DNA from: JAQBGV01 sp032128395
GTDB taxonomy: Bacteria > Planctomycetota > UBA8108 > UBA1146
Assembly (NCBI GenBank): GCA_032128395.1
Contig: JAQBGV010000048.1
Location: forward strand, 1 to 29,967
Direction of reading: 5' to 3'
DNA: 29,967 nt
In this document: positions 6,275 to 14,520 of the stretch, one piece after another
Position numbering within the stretch: position 1 is the first letter of the stretch
How the letters are laid out: the number at the start of each line of letters is the position of its first letter
The notes under the pieces: model-generated
Told to the model about the DNA's origin: nothing
The model's input: only the letters and a program-made list of their open reading frames with translations
Databases searched by the model: none
Position numbers and translations under genes: made by a program

Positions 6275-8059
6275 ATGAGGACCCCGTGGATCCTGGCCCT
6301 GGCCCTGCTCATCCCGTTCCCTGCCGTCGTCTGCGCGGGGGACACCGCCGAAGCGCGGGTCGCTCCCGAAGAAGGTGTCCAAGACAAGGTGATCGAGCTC
6401 GGGGCACAGGACAACCGAGTGATGGAAGGACTCCATTACCTCGTCAACGTCATCGGCCCGCGGCTGACGTCGAGCCATAACGATCACATCGCGTGCGAGT
6501 GGGCGAAGGGACAGCTCGAGGCTGCCGGATTGCAGAACGTCGTCATGGAAGCGGCGGGTGAGTTCCCGGTGGCGTTCCACCGCGGCCCGTGGTCCGGAAA
6601 GATGATCGCGCCCGAGGAGATGGTCCTCGAGTTCGGGACCCCGGCCTGGTCCGCGGGCACCCGCGGCGTCGTCACCGGGCTCGCGATGGTGCCCCCCGCG
6701 AGCATCGAAGGGCTCGACCCCGCCGACTACGCCGGCGCGTGGATCCTGGGCGCCGCAGGCGGCGGCGGCCGGAGAGAGGGTCGCGGCCAGGGCCAGATGA
6801 CTCCGGAACAGCGCGCCGAGATGCAGGAGCGGCGTCAGGCACAGCGGGAAGTCCAGACCTTCCTCACGGACGCCGGCGTCGCCGGTTTCATCACCCCGAC
6901 CCGCAACAAGTACATCACGACCAACGGGAATGCGCGGATCGATCCCAACAAGCTCCCGACCACTCCGCAGATCAACATGATGAAAGACCACTACGATGCG
7001 GTGATGGCCCAGATCGAAGCCGGGAAAGAAGTGAAACTCCAGTTCGACATTCGGAACCACTTCGAGAAGGGGCCAGCGAAGTTCTACAACGTCTACGGCG
7101 ACATCGTCGGCACCGACTTTCCCGACGAGTACGTGATCATCGGCGGTCACATCGATAGCTGGGACGGCGCGACCGGCACCACCGACAACGGCATGGGCGC
7201 TGCGACCACCATGGAGGCCGCGCGACTGCTCGTGGCGTCGGGAGCGAAGCCGCGCCGGACTATCCGGTTCATGCTGTGGAGCGGTGAGGAGCAGGGGCTC
7301 CTCGGCTCCAAGGCGTACGTCGAGAAGAACCCGGAGCTCCTCGAGAAGATCTCCGCGGTGCTCGTCTACGACGGCGGCCCGAACGCGATCTCCAGCCTGC
7401 CGACCACCAAGGCGATGCACAGCCAGATGGAACAGGCGTTCGCCTCGGTCGTCGGGCTGAACCCCGAGCTTCCGTTCGAACTCAAGCAGCAGGAGAAAGG
7501 CCTTCCCCGCGGCATCGGCAGCGACCACGAGTCGTTCCTCCCGAAGGGTGTCCCCGCCTTCTTCTGGACGCAGGAGGGGCGGGCGGACTGGCGGCACGGG
7601 ATCCACACCCAGTTCGACACCTACGACCTGGCGATCCCCGAGTACCTCGAGCACTCCGTCGTGGTGATCGCGCTCGGCGCGTTCGGCCTCGCGAACCTCG
7701 ACGGCCTTCTCGACCGCACCGAACTCAGCGCGCCCGGCGGCGGCGGATTCGGCGGCGGTGGCGGACGTCGCATGGGTGTTTTCCTCGACGAGCTGCTGGT
7801 CGAAGGGGTGACCCCCGACTCCCCGGCGGAAGCGGCGGGGATCCAGGCGAAAGATGTCTTCTTCAAGATCGACGGTACGGTCATCGAGAATCGCGAGGGC
7901 TTGGTCCAAGCGATCCAGAAGGGCGGACCGGAGAAGACGGTCATCATGAAGCGCGACGGCAAAGAGGTCTCCGTGAAGCTGATCTGGCCGGAAGAGAAGA
8001 AGGCAGAGGAAGAGAAGAAGAAAGAAGAAGCGAAGAAGAAGGAAAAGACCATCCTCTAG
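6275..8059 (+). CDS. Secreted M28-family zinc peptidase with C-terminal PDZ domain
   Basis: The product is a 594-residue exported metallopeptidase, probably an aminopeptidase or carboxypeptidase. Residues 1-21 form a signal peptide. The M28 domain has the two-zinc signature: H292 and D294 in GGHIDSWDG, D304 in TTDNG, the catalytic glutamates in SGEEQG (E338/E339), D366 in VYDGG and H444 in GIHTQFDTYD. Residues ~165-195 form an Arg/Glu/Gln-rich insertion. A glycine-rich linker (GGGGFGGGGG) leads to a PDZ domain at ~500-575 (VTPDSPAEAAGIQAKDVFFKIDG), and the tail is almost pure K/E. The start has a textbook GGAGGT 8 bp ahead. A strong hairpin follows the stop, so the gene is probably monocistronic. 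Confidence 0.92.
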   Translation: MRTPWILALALLIPFPAVVCAGDTAEARVAPEEGVQDKVIELGAQDNRVMEGLHYLVNVIGPRLTSSHNDHIACEWAKGQLEAAGLQNVVMEAAGEFPVAFHRGPWSGKMIAPEEMVLEFGTPAWSAGTRGVVTGLAMVPPASIEGLDPADYAGAWILGAAGGGGRREGRGQGQMTPEQRAEMQERRQAQREVQTFLTDAGVAGFITPTRNKYITTNGNARIDPNKLPTTPQINMMKDHYDAVMAQIEAGKEVKLQFDIRNHFEKGPAKFYNVYGDIVGTDFPDEYVIIGGHIDSWDGATGTTDNGMGAATTMEAARLLVASGAKPRRTIRFMLWSGEEQGLLGSKAYVEKNPELLEKISAVLVYDGGPNAISSLPTTKAMHSQMEQAFASVVGLNPELPFELKQQEKGLPRGIGSDHESFLPKGVPAFFWTQEGRADWRHGIHTQFDTYDLAIPEYLEHSVVVIALGAFGLANLDGLLDRTELSAPGGGGFGGGGGRRMGVFLDELLVEGVTPDSPAEAAGIQAKDVFFKIDGTVIENREGLVQAIQKGGPEKTVIMKRDGKEVSVKLIWPEEKKAEEEKKKEEAKKKEKTIL

Positions 8060-8069
8060 GCGGGTCGTC

Positions 8070-8101
8070 GGGGCAGGCTCCGGTCGAGCGGAGCCTGCCC
8101 C
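8070..8101 (+). terminator. 12-bp perfect hairpin after the M28 peptidase gene
   Basis: GGGGCAGGCTCC (8070-8081) pairs perfectly with GGAGCCTGCCCC (8090-8101) around an 8-base loop. It begins 10 bp after the stop codon. No T-tract follows, so it may be a terminator of the GC-only type or an mRNA 3'-end stabiliser. Confidence 0.65.
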
Positions 8102-8119
8102 GAAACCCGCGAAACGCGT

Positions 8120-8152
8120 GGGGACTGGCACCGCGGTGCGGAGCCAGTCCCC
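8120..8152 (+). repeat. GGGACTGGC hairpin, copy 1 (terminator-like)
   Basis: GGGGACTGGC (8120-8129) pairs with GCCAGTCCCC (8143-8152), and an inner CCGC/GCGG pair lies inside the loop. A T-richer stretch, TTGCGTTTCTT, follows. A close relative of this element is at 20195-20232. Confidence 0.7.
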
Positions 8153-8188
8153 TTGCGTTTCTTGCTCCCCTCCAGTAATTCGATACCG

Positions 8189-9421
8189 ATGCAGAATCTC
8201 CGTTTCCCCGGACTGCTGCTGATCATCCTGTGCGCGGCACCCGCCGGGCTCTTCGCCGACCGCGAGCACATCCCCAAGCCGCTCAATATCGAGGCCGATC
8301 TCACCGAGGAGACCCTCGAGCTCTTCTTCCTCGTCGATGCCTACTTGTTTCGGCACTGGACGACCCTCGAAGCGCGGACCTTCCCCGACCTCGACGAGGT
8401 CGCGTACGCGGCCACCTGTACCCAGATCGCCGATTTCCTGACGACCCACGCGCCGATCGCGATCGACGGGATCGACGTTCGACCGGTGGTCGTCGACTTC
8501 GAGCTCCAAGATGGTTTCGCCGAGAACGACTTCACCGATTTCGTCGGGGCGACCGCGCACTACGGGGTGAAGGGGCGCCCGAAAACGATCGAGTTCAACT
8601 GGACGCGATTCGACACCGAGGATTCCTTCCCCCTCGAGTCCGCCTACCTGGTCTTCTCGACCGATGAGAACGGGTTCCAGGTGCTCCGCTTCCGAGCGGA
8701 TGACCCGACCCGCATCTGGCAGCGCCCCGAGACCCCTCCCGCGGTGGACCCGGAAGAGATCGCCCCGGGGCTGAACCCACCGGGGGGAAGGCTGCCACTC
8801 ATCTCCGTCGGGATCCTGGCGGTCATCCTGGCGATGGTCGTCGGCATGCGTTCGCGTCGGGTAGCGGTGCCGCGGATCGTCAGCGTCGTCACGCTCGGCA
8901 TGGTCGGGGCCTACATTTCTGGCTCGATCGGGGTGGTCGAGTTTCGCTGGCCCGGGGAGTCCGCCGTGGCCCTCCCGAGCGAGACCGATGCGAACGCACT
9001 CTTCGAGACGTTGCACCGCAACATCTACCGCGCATTCGACTACAAGGAGGAGAGTGAGGTCTACGACTCCCTCGCGCGATCGCTCTCTCCGGAGTTGATC
9101 GACACGGTCTACGGCGAGGTCTACCGAAGCCTGCGGATGCAACTCGAGCAGGACGAGGTCGCCGCCTGCAAGATCCGTTCGGTGCGGATCCTCGAAGCCG
9201 AGGCCGAACTCCCCGCTGCGCCGCAGGTACCCGCGTACGATGTCGTCGCCCGGTGGGAAGTGGTCGGCACGGTGCGGCACTGGGGGCACGGGCACTGGCG
9301 CACCAACCGGTACTCGGCGCGATACCATGTGCGGTGGGCGCCGGAAGACGGCTGGCGGATCGGCGCGGTCGAGATCCTGGACCAACAACGGGTCGACGAC
9401 GGCCGCGAGGCGGCGATGTGA
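8189..9421 (+). CDS. Unknown exported membrane protein heading an ABC operon
   Basis: I do not recognise this protein of about 410 residues. It begins with a signal peptide (FPGLLLIILCAAPAGLFAD) and has an N-terminal extracytoplasmic region of ~170 residues. Two hydrophobic segments follow (LISVGILAVILAMVVGM and IVSVVTLGMVGAYISGSIGVV), then a C-terminal domain of ~170 residues containing HWGHGHW. The start at 8189 is preferred over an upstream TTG because it places the signal peptide at the N-terminus. Its stop overlaps the GTG start of the ABC ATPase (ATGTGA), so the two are translationally coupled, and a zinc-binding-type lipoprotein sits in the same operon. A role as a membrane accessory of a metal transporter is inferred only from this context and the His cluster. 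Confidence 0.75.
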   Translation: MQNLRFPGLLLIILCAAPAGLFADREHIPKPLNIEADLTEETLELFFLVDAYLFRHWTTLEARTFPDLDEVAYAATCTQIADFLTTHAPIAIDGIDVRPVVVDFELQDGFAENDFTDFVGATAHYGVKGRPKTIEFNWTRFDTEDSFPLESAYLVFSTDENGFQVLRFRADDPTRIWQRPETPPAVDPEEIAPGLNPPGGRLPLISVGILAVILAMVVGMRSRRVAVPRIVSVVTLGMVGAYISGSIGVVEFRWPGESAVALPSETDANALFETLHRNIYRAFDYKEESEVYDSLARSLSPELIDTVYGEVYRSLRMQLEQDEVAACKIRSVRILEAEAELPAAPQVPAYDVVARWEVVGTVRHWGHGHWRTNRYSARYHVRWAPEDGWRIGAVEILDQQRVDDGREAAM

Positions 9422-10128
9422 GAAGGGACGAGTCCGCCGGATCTGCACCTCGGGGCGCCGCGATCGAACTCGAGGAGCTCCGCTTCTCTCACCCGGGACA
9501 GCGCGTTCCGCTCGCGTTCGGTCGGCTCTCGATCGAGGCCGGCGCGCGCGCCGCGATCATCGGTCCGAGCGGCTCGGGGAAGACGACGCTCCTCCATCTC
9601 ATCGCGGGCATCCTCGTCCCCGATCGAGGCGTGGTGAGCGTCGCGGGGCTCTACCTCACCCGCGAGTCACCACGCGGTCGGCGACGGTTCCGGATCCGAG
9701 AGATCGGTCTCGTCTTCCAGGAGTTCGAGCTGCTCGAGCACCTCACCATCCGCGAGAACATCGCACTCCCCTTCGCGATCGAGCCGGGCCTCGCCCGCGA
9801 CGGACGAGCCGAGCGACTCGTTCCCCTCGCCGAGCGACTCGGGATCGGCGACTACCTCGACCGACGCCCGCGACAGCTCTCGCACGGCGAACGGCAGCGC
9901 GTGGCGATCGCCCGCGCCCTCGTCGTCGGTCCGCGACTCCTGCTCGCCGACGAACCGACCGGGAACCTCGATCCCACCACCGGCAGCGAGGTCCTCGACT
10001 CGATGTTCCACGAGGCCGAGCGCCACGGCACGACAGTGTTGATGGTCACCCACGATCACGGTCTCCTCGACCGCCTCGACCGGGTGATCGACCTCGGGGA
10101 TCTGCTCGAGACGGATACGGCGGCGTGA
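9418..10128 (+). CDS. ABC transporter ATP-binding protein, LolD/MacB type
   Basis: This is a 236-residue ATPase subunit. Walker A is GPSGSGKTTLLHL, the Q-loop is VFQEFELLEHLTIRENI, the signature is LSHGERQRVAIARAL (LSHGE in place of LSGGQ), Walker B is LLLADEPTGNLD and the switch histidine is in VTHDH. The PTGNLD sequence and overall length fit the LolD/MacB/FtsE group, which pairs with FtsX-like permeases. The GTG at 9418 overlaps the previous stop. The frame is open upstream, but that part lies inside the preceding gene. Its own TGA overlaps the GTG start of the permease (GTGA), giving strict coupling. Confidence 0.92.
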   Translation: MRRDESAGSAPRGAAIELEELRFSHPGQRVPLAFGRLSIEAGARAAIIGPSGSGKTTLLHLIAGILVPDRGVVSVAGLYLTRESPRGRRRFRIREIGLVFQEFELLEHLTIRENIALPFAIEPGLARDGRAERLVPLAERLGIGDYLDRRPRQLSHGERQRVAIARALVVGPRLLLADEPTGNLDPTTGSEVLDSMFHEAERHGTTVLMVTHDHGLLDRLDRVIDLGDLLETDTAA

Positions 10129-11291
10129 CCGGTTCGTTCCGCCTCGCCTGGCGATACCTCGCCTACCACAAGGTGCGCACCGGGATCCTGATCCTCTGTG
10201 TCGCATTGGTCGGGGCGCTCCCCCTCGCGGTGCAGCTGTTGATCACCCGCTACCAGGATGATCTCGTCCGCCGGGCGGACACGACCCCGCTGATCGTCGG
10301 CGCCCCAGGGAGCCGGTTCGACCTGCTCTTGCACGCGCTCTACTTCCGAGGACGCCCGCCGCGGGAACTCTCGCTCGCCGACGCGGAGCGGATCGGTGCG
10401 AGCGGGCTCGCCACCGCGATCCCCCTCGCGATCTTGGACACGGCGCAGAGCGCACCGCTCGTCGGCACCACCCTCGACTACTTCTCGTTCCGCGGGCTCA
10501 CCCCCGCCCGGGGGACGCTGCCGCAATTGCTCGGTGACGCGGTCCTCGGGGCGCAGATCGCCGCCGAGCTCCATCTCGGCCCGGACGACTCGATCCTCTC
10601 CGACTCGGGCCGGCTCTACGACATCGGCTCGACCTACCCACTGCGGATGCGGCTCACCGGCGTGCTCGCGCCGAGCGGCGGGCCCGATGACGGTGCGGTG
10701 TTCGTCGACCTGCGCACCGCTTGGGTCGTCCAAGGGCTCGGGCACGGACACGAGGATCTCGGCCGGGACGCAGACCCGGCGCTGGTGCTTCGCCGCGGGG
10801 AAGGGACCGTCACCGCGAACGCGGCGGTCCGCGAATACACCGAGATCACCCCGGAAAACATCGAGAGTTTCCACTTCCACGGCGGGAGCGAGGCATGGCC
10901 GGTGACCGGAGTGGTCGTGGTGCCGCGGGATGCGAAGTCGGGGACGATCCTGAGAGCGCGGCTCGAAGCGGATGACGCCTTGCAGCCGATCGTGCCGCGC
11001 GTGGTCCTCGATGAGACCTTCGAGATCGTTTTCCGGGTGAAACGCTTCTTCGACGCGAACACCGTGCTCGTCACCACCTCGACCGCGCTCTTCCTCGCGC
11101 TGGTGATCGTGCTCAACTGGAAGATCCGCGAGCGCGAACGGGAGACCCTGTTCAAGATCGGGGCGGGACGCTCCATCATCGTGAAATTGACCGCGATCGA
11201 GCTCGGGCTGGTCCTCGCGGCGGGGGGGGCGATCGCGGGAGGTGTCGTCTGGATCGCGGTGGAGTGGATCGGTTCGAGATGGGGACTGTAG
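10125..11291 (+). CDS. FtsX/MacB-like ABC permease, short C-terminus
   Basis: The product is a permease of about 388 residues. An N-terminal transmembrane helix (TGILILCVALVGALPLAVQLLI) is followed by a large periplasmic domain of ~270 residues. The C-terminal membrane part holds VLVTTSTALFLALVIVLNW, the cytoplasmic stretch IRERERETLFKIGAGRSIIVKL typical of FtsX-domain proteins, and a last helix rich in Ala and Gly. The family normally has four helices; here I count three and the chain stops right after the third (WIGSRWGL). The GTG at 10125 overlaps the ATPase stop. The periplasmic domain contains HFHGG and GHGHED, possible metal contacts. The next gene starts 2 bp later. Confidence 0.85.
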   Translation: MTGSFRLAWRYLAYHKVRTGILILCVALVGALPLAVQLLITRYQDDLVRRADTTPLIVGAPGSRFDLLLHALYFRGRPPRELSLADAERIGASGLATAIPLAILDTAQSAPLVGTTLDYFSFRGLTPARGTLPQLLGDAVLGAQIAAELHLGPDDSILSDSGRLYDIGSTYPLRMRLTGVLAPSGGPDDGAVFVDLRTAWVVQGLGHGHEDLGRDADPALVLRRGEGTVTANAAVREYTEITPENIESFHFHGGSEAWPVTGVVVVPRDAKSGTILRARLEADDALQPIVPRVVLDETFEIVFRVKRFFDANTVLVTTSTALFLALVIVLNWKIRERERETLFKIGAGRSIIVKLTAIELGLVLAAGGAIAGGVVWIAVEWIGSRWGL

Positions 11292-11293
11292 CG

Positions 11294-12211
11294 ATGCGCA
11301 TCGGAACGCGACTCAGCCTGGTCCTGGCGATCCTCCTCTCCGCCTGTTCCCCGGAAGAGGCGCCAGCGCCGTCACCGATCCCCACGGCGAGTTCCGGCGC
11401 CATTCCCACCGTCATCACCACCATCGAAGCGAACCGCTACCTCGCCGCACGCATCGGGGGCGACCGGGTCGACGTCGTCTCTCTTGTCCCCCCAGGCGTC
11501 GATCCCCTCCTCTGGGAACCGGACCGCGCGGCGATCTCGAGAATGCAGTCCGCCGACCTCGTGCTCCTGAACGGCGCCGGCCTCGAACGCTTTCGCGACC
11601 GTATTTCGCTCGCGCCATCGAAGACGGTGGTCCTCGCCGAGGCGTATCGAGACGAGTGGCGCACCTTCGAAGGCACCGTACAGCACCAACACGGCCCCGA
11701 GGGAGAACACAGCCACACCGGCACCGACCCGCACGTGTGGATGGATCCGATCCTCGCGAAGCGTCACGCCGATCAGATCGCGAGGGAGTTCGCCGCACGC
11801 TTCCCCGATCACGCGGACGAGTTCCGCGCGCGCGCAGCGGAGGTCGCCGCGGACCTCGATGACCTCGACCGCCGCTTCGCGGGTGCCTTCGGCCCCGGGG
11901 GCAGCCCCCCGCTCGTCGCCAGCCATCCCGCCTACGACTACCCCGCCGAGCGGTACGGCTGGAGGATCACGAACTTCGATCTCGGCCCGGAAACTCTCCC
12001 CGAGGGGGGACTGAAACTCCCGGGTGTCCCCGATGGTGCGCAGCACATCTTGTGGGAGTCGGAACCGGCACCCGAGGTCGAGGTGGCGGTGCGAGCGCTC
12101 GGGTTCGCCTCGGTCGTGATCTCGACCTGCGAGCACGCCCCCGAGACCGGGGACTGGCTCGCGACGATGCGCGAGAACGCGGCACGCCTGGCCGCGCTCA
12201 GCGGGGAGTAG
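11294..12211 (+). CDS. ZnuA/TroA-like metal-binding lipoprotein
   Basis: The product is a 305-residue lipoprotein, with lipobox L15-S-A-C18. It has the cluster A-I metal substrate-binding fold signature: ITTIEANRYLAARIGGDRVDVVSLVPPG, ISRMQSADLVLLNGAGLE and DPHVWMDPILAKRHADQI. A His-rich loop (H131, H133, H139, H141) precedes H147 of DPHVW, and H211 is in VASHPAYDY. The first metal ligand of the family, His in DPH-x-x-E, is replaced: the protein reads DPLLWEPD (L72). The C-terminal acidic ligand segment is also divergent (STCEHAPETGD). A zinc or related metal is inferred. The partner transporter is FtsX/MacB-like, not the usual ZnuBC. The ATG at 11294 lies 2 bp after the permease stop. Confidence 0.85.
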   Translation: MRIGTRLSLVLAILLSACSPEEAPAPSPIPTASSGAIPTVITTIEANRYLAARIGGDRVDVVSLVPPGVDPLLWEPDRAAISRMQSADLVLLNGAGLERFRDRISLAPSKTVVLAEAYRDEWRTFEGTVQHQHGPEGEHSHTGTDPHVWMDPILAKRHADQIAREFAARFPDHADEFRARAAEVAADLDDLDRRFAGAFGPGGSPPLVASHPAYDYPAERYGWRITNFDLGPETLPEGGLKLPGVPDGAQHILWESEPAPEVEVAVRALGFASVVISTCEHAPETGDWLATMRENAARLAALSGE

Positions 12212-12308
12212 TTGCTTCGCGAAGAGGCAGCCCCAGAAAGTACGGCACCCGGGTCTGGTAGGCTCGGAACGCGTCGCCGTAGCACGACCCCCCGATCCAG
12301 CTCTTGCA
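12186..12308 (-). pseudogene. Possible C-terminal remnant of an isoprenylcysteine methyltransferase-like gene
   Basis: Between two plus-strand genes, the minus strand encodes a short tail including YGDAFRAYQTRVPYFLGLPLRE before a TGA. It resembles the C-terminal end of small membrane methyltransferases of the isoprenylcysteine/PEMT kind (G-x-x-Y-x-x-Y-x-x-x-V-P-x-F). No upstream membrane helices remain, so this would be a relic, or a chance match. Confidence 0.25.
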
Positions 12309-12362
12309 CATCGGGCCCCTCTCTCGGCAGGATGCCCGGACTCTCGCACTGGAGGCTCACCG

Positions 12363-14396
12363 ATGGATCATTCACGAAGTCCCCGTTCGTTCCTCGCCCT
12401 CCTCCCACTGCTCGCCCTTCTCACCTCTTGCGCGCAGGTCTCGGGACAGACCATCGCCTCGGTCTTCTCCGATCACTGCGTCTTGCAGCGGGAGATGCCG
12501 GTCCCGATCTGGGGGACGGCGAAGCCCGGGGCCACCGTGCGTGTGACGTTCGGAGCGCAGACGGTCGAGACTCCCGCCACGCGAACCGGCGACTGGCGCG
12601 CCACGCTCGAACCGCTCGCCGCGAGTTCAGAGCCCCAGACGCTGATCGTCGAGTCGGGAGGGGAGCGAATCGAGATCGTCGATGTCCTCGTCGGCGAAGT
12701 CTGGGTGTGCGGCGGTCAGTCGAACATGGAGTTCCCGGTGCGGGGGTCGATCGATGCCGAGAACGAGATCGCCGCCGGTGACCTCCCGCGGATCCGGGTG
12801 ATCTCTCCCGGTCACCGACTCTCCTCCGACTCGATGACGTCGACCGACGCGAAGTGGCTGGTTTGCACCCCCGAGACGATCGGCAGCTTCACCGCGATCG
12901 GCACCTTCATGGCTCGCGAGCTGCAGGAAGAGCTCGACGTTCCGATCGGACTCCTCTCGATCAACTGGGGCGGAACGCGGGCGGAGCCGTGGACCGATCC
13001 CGCCGCGCTCGCGAAACACCCCCGCTTCAAGACCGCCGTCCTGGCGTTCGAGCAGCGGCGGAAGGAGTGGGCCGAACGCGACATGGTGGACAACGCCACC
13101 GCCCACCGCCGAGCCATCGAGGGTTACGAAGAGCGGATGAAGGAGTGGTGGGACAAGAAGCTGAAGGATGACCCGGGGACCCTCGAAGGATGGGTAGAGG
13201 ACGACTTCGATGACTCCGAGTGGGCATCGATGCCGGTTCCCGGACTCTGGCGCGACACCATCCCGGAGACCGCCAGCTTCGATGGAACGATGTGGTACCG
13301 CCACCTGATCGAGATCCCGAAAAAGTGGGAGGGGAAAGAGCTACGGATCGATCTGGGTCCGATCGATGACGCGGACCGCACCTGGCTGGGGGGCGCGCTC
13401 GTCGGCCAGACGACCCACCTGCACGACCAAGAGCGGAGCTACGCGATCCCGGCCTCGGCCGTCACCGCCGGCCGCCACGCCATCACCATCGCGGTGATCG
13501 ACACCGGCGGCGAGGGGGGGATGAGCGGAGCTCCCGCCGACTTCCGGATCGCGCCCGTCGGTTCACCCGCAGCTGCGATCTCTCTCGCCGGGGAGTGGCG
13601 AGCCCGAACCGGGAACTCGTTCGACGGAAACCGCGGCCCTGGGCGTCCGGGTCCCCCCGCAGCTCCGGACGCGGACTCGAGTGGCCCCGGGCTGATGTTC
13701 AACGCGATGCTCCGTCCCTTCATCCCGTACGCGATCCGCGGCGCGATCTGGTACCAGGGGGAGTCGAACGCCGACGACCCGGACGCGTACCGCGAGTTGC
13801 TGCCGCTGATGATCACCAGTTGGCGTCAAGCGTGGGGCCAGGGGAACTTCCCCTTCGGGATCGTGCAGCTCGCGGCGTTCCGACCTGCATCGGATGACCC
13901 GAACCAGGGGGCGTGGGCATTTCTCCGCGACGCACAGCGGCATGCTCACCTGACCGTCCCGGAGACGGGGCTCGTCATCACCACCGACGTCGGAGCCGCG
14001 GACGACATCCACCCGCGGAACAAACAGGAAGTCGGTCGTCGGCTCGCTCTCTGGGCCCTCGCGACCGTGCACAAGAAGTGGATCGAACACACCGGCCCCA
14101 CCCTCCTCGGAGTCCGTCCCTACGACGACTCCGGAGGAGGAACGCAGGTGCTTCTCTCGCACTCGCGCGAGTTGAGAACCCGGGATGGCGGACCGGTGGG
14201 AGGCTTCGGGGTCGCCGGGGAAGACGGTGTGTACCACTGGGTGGAGGCGGAGATCCGCGGTCAGTCGATCATCCTCCACCATCCGGAGGGCGAGGAGATC
14301 CGACATGTTCGGCACGCGTGGAGCGACAATCCGGTGCGGTCGAACTTGGTGAACGGAGATGGGTTACCGGCAGAGCCGTTCCGATGGGATGGCTAG
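12363..14396 (+). CDS. Sialate O-acetylesterase (SASA family) lipoprotein
   Basis: This is a 677-residue exported SGNH-type esterase that removes O-acetyl groups from sugars. The N-terminus carries a lipobox (LLTSCAQ). The nucleophile is S120 in CGGQSNMEFPV, and the C-terminal D-x-x-H is in DDIHPRNKQEVGRR with H550. A second conserved block is GAIWYQGESNADDPDAYRELLPLMI. Residues ~265-430 form an inserted jelly-roll domain of the beta-galactosidase type (FDDSEWASMPVPGLW ... TMWYRHLIEIP), usual for the PVC and Bacteroidetes versions. GGAGG lies 8 bp before the ATG. It is convergent with the PhzF-family gene and probably helps degrade acetylated polysaccharide. Confidence 0.93.
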   Translation: MDHSRSPRSFLALLPLLALLTSCAQVSGQTIASVFSDHCVLQREMPVPIWGTAKPGATVRVTFGAQTVETPATRTGDWRATLEPLAASSEPQTLIVESGGERIEIVDVLVGEVWVCGGQSNMEFPVRGSIDAENEIAAGDLPRIRVISPGHRLSSDSMTSTDAKWLVCTPETIGSFTAIGTFMARELQEELDVPIGLLSINWGGTRAEPWTDPAALAKHPRFKTAVLAFEQRRKEWAERDMVDNATAHRRAIEGYEERMKEWWDKKLKDDPGTLEGWVEDDFDDSEWASMPVPGLWRDTIPETASFDGTMWYRHLIEIPKKWEGKELRIDLGPIDDADRTWLGGALVGQTTHLHDQERSYAIPASAVTAGRHAITIAVIDTGGEGGMSGAPADFRIAPVGSPAAAISLAGEWRARTGNSFDGNRGPGRPGPPAAPDADSSGPGLMFNAMLRPFIPYAIRGAIWYQGESNADDPDAYRELLPLMITSWRQAWGQGNFPFGIVQLAAFRPASDDPNQGAWAFLRDAQRHAHLTVPETGLVITTDVGAADDIHPRNKQEVGRRLALWALATVHKKWIEHTGPTLLGVRPYDDSGGGTQVLLSHSRELRTRDGGPVGGFGVAGEDGVYHWVEAEIRGQSIILHHPEGEEIRHVRHAWSDNPVRSNLVNGDGLPAEPFRWDG

Positions 14397-14413
14397 GCTC
14401 GGCGCAACTCACA

Positions 14414-14483
14414 GATGCCGGTCCCGGACGCTCGCCCGCTGATCCACAGCTCTCCAACAAGGCTATCGTCCGGGACAGGCATC
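14414..14483. terminator. 17-bp inverted repeat between convergent genes
   Basis: GATGCCGGTCCCGGACG (14414-14430) is inverted at 14467-14483 with one mismatch. The 36-base loop contains its own small GCTG/CAGC hairpin. Placed between the sialate esterase and the PhzF gene, it fits a bidirectional terminator, although no T-tracts flank it. Confidence 0.5.
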
Positions 14484-14520
14484 ACGGCAGAGCCGCGAGC
14501 CAGTCCGATCATCGAATCCC

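Noticed and set aside
4604..9448. Very long minus-strand open frame (about 1614 codons)
   Set aside because: It lies antisense to glnS, the M28 peptidase and the next gene, is rich in Arg, Asp, Glu and His, and shows no domain; it is an artefact of high-GC codon use.
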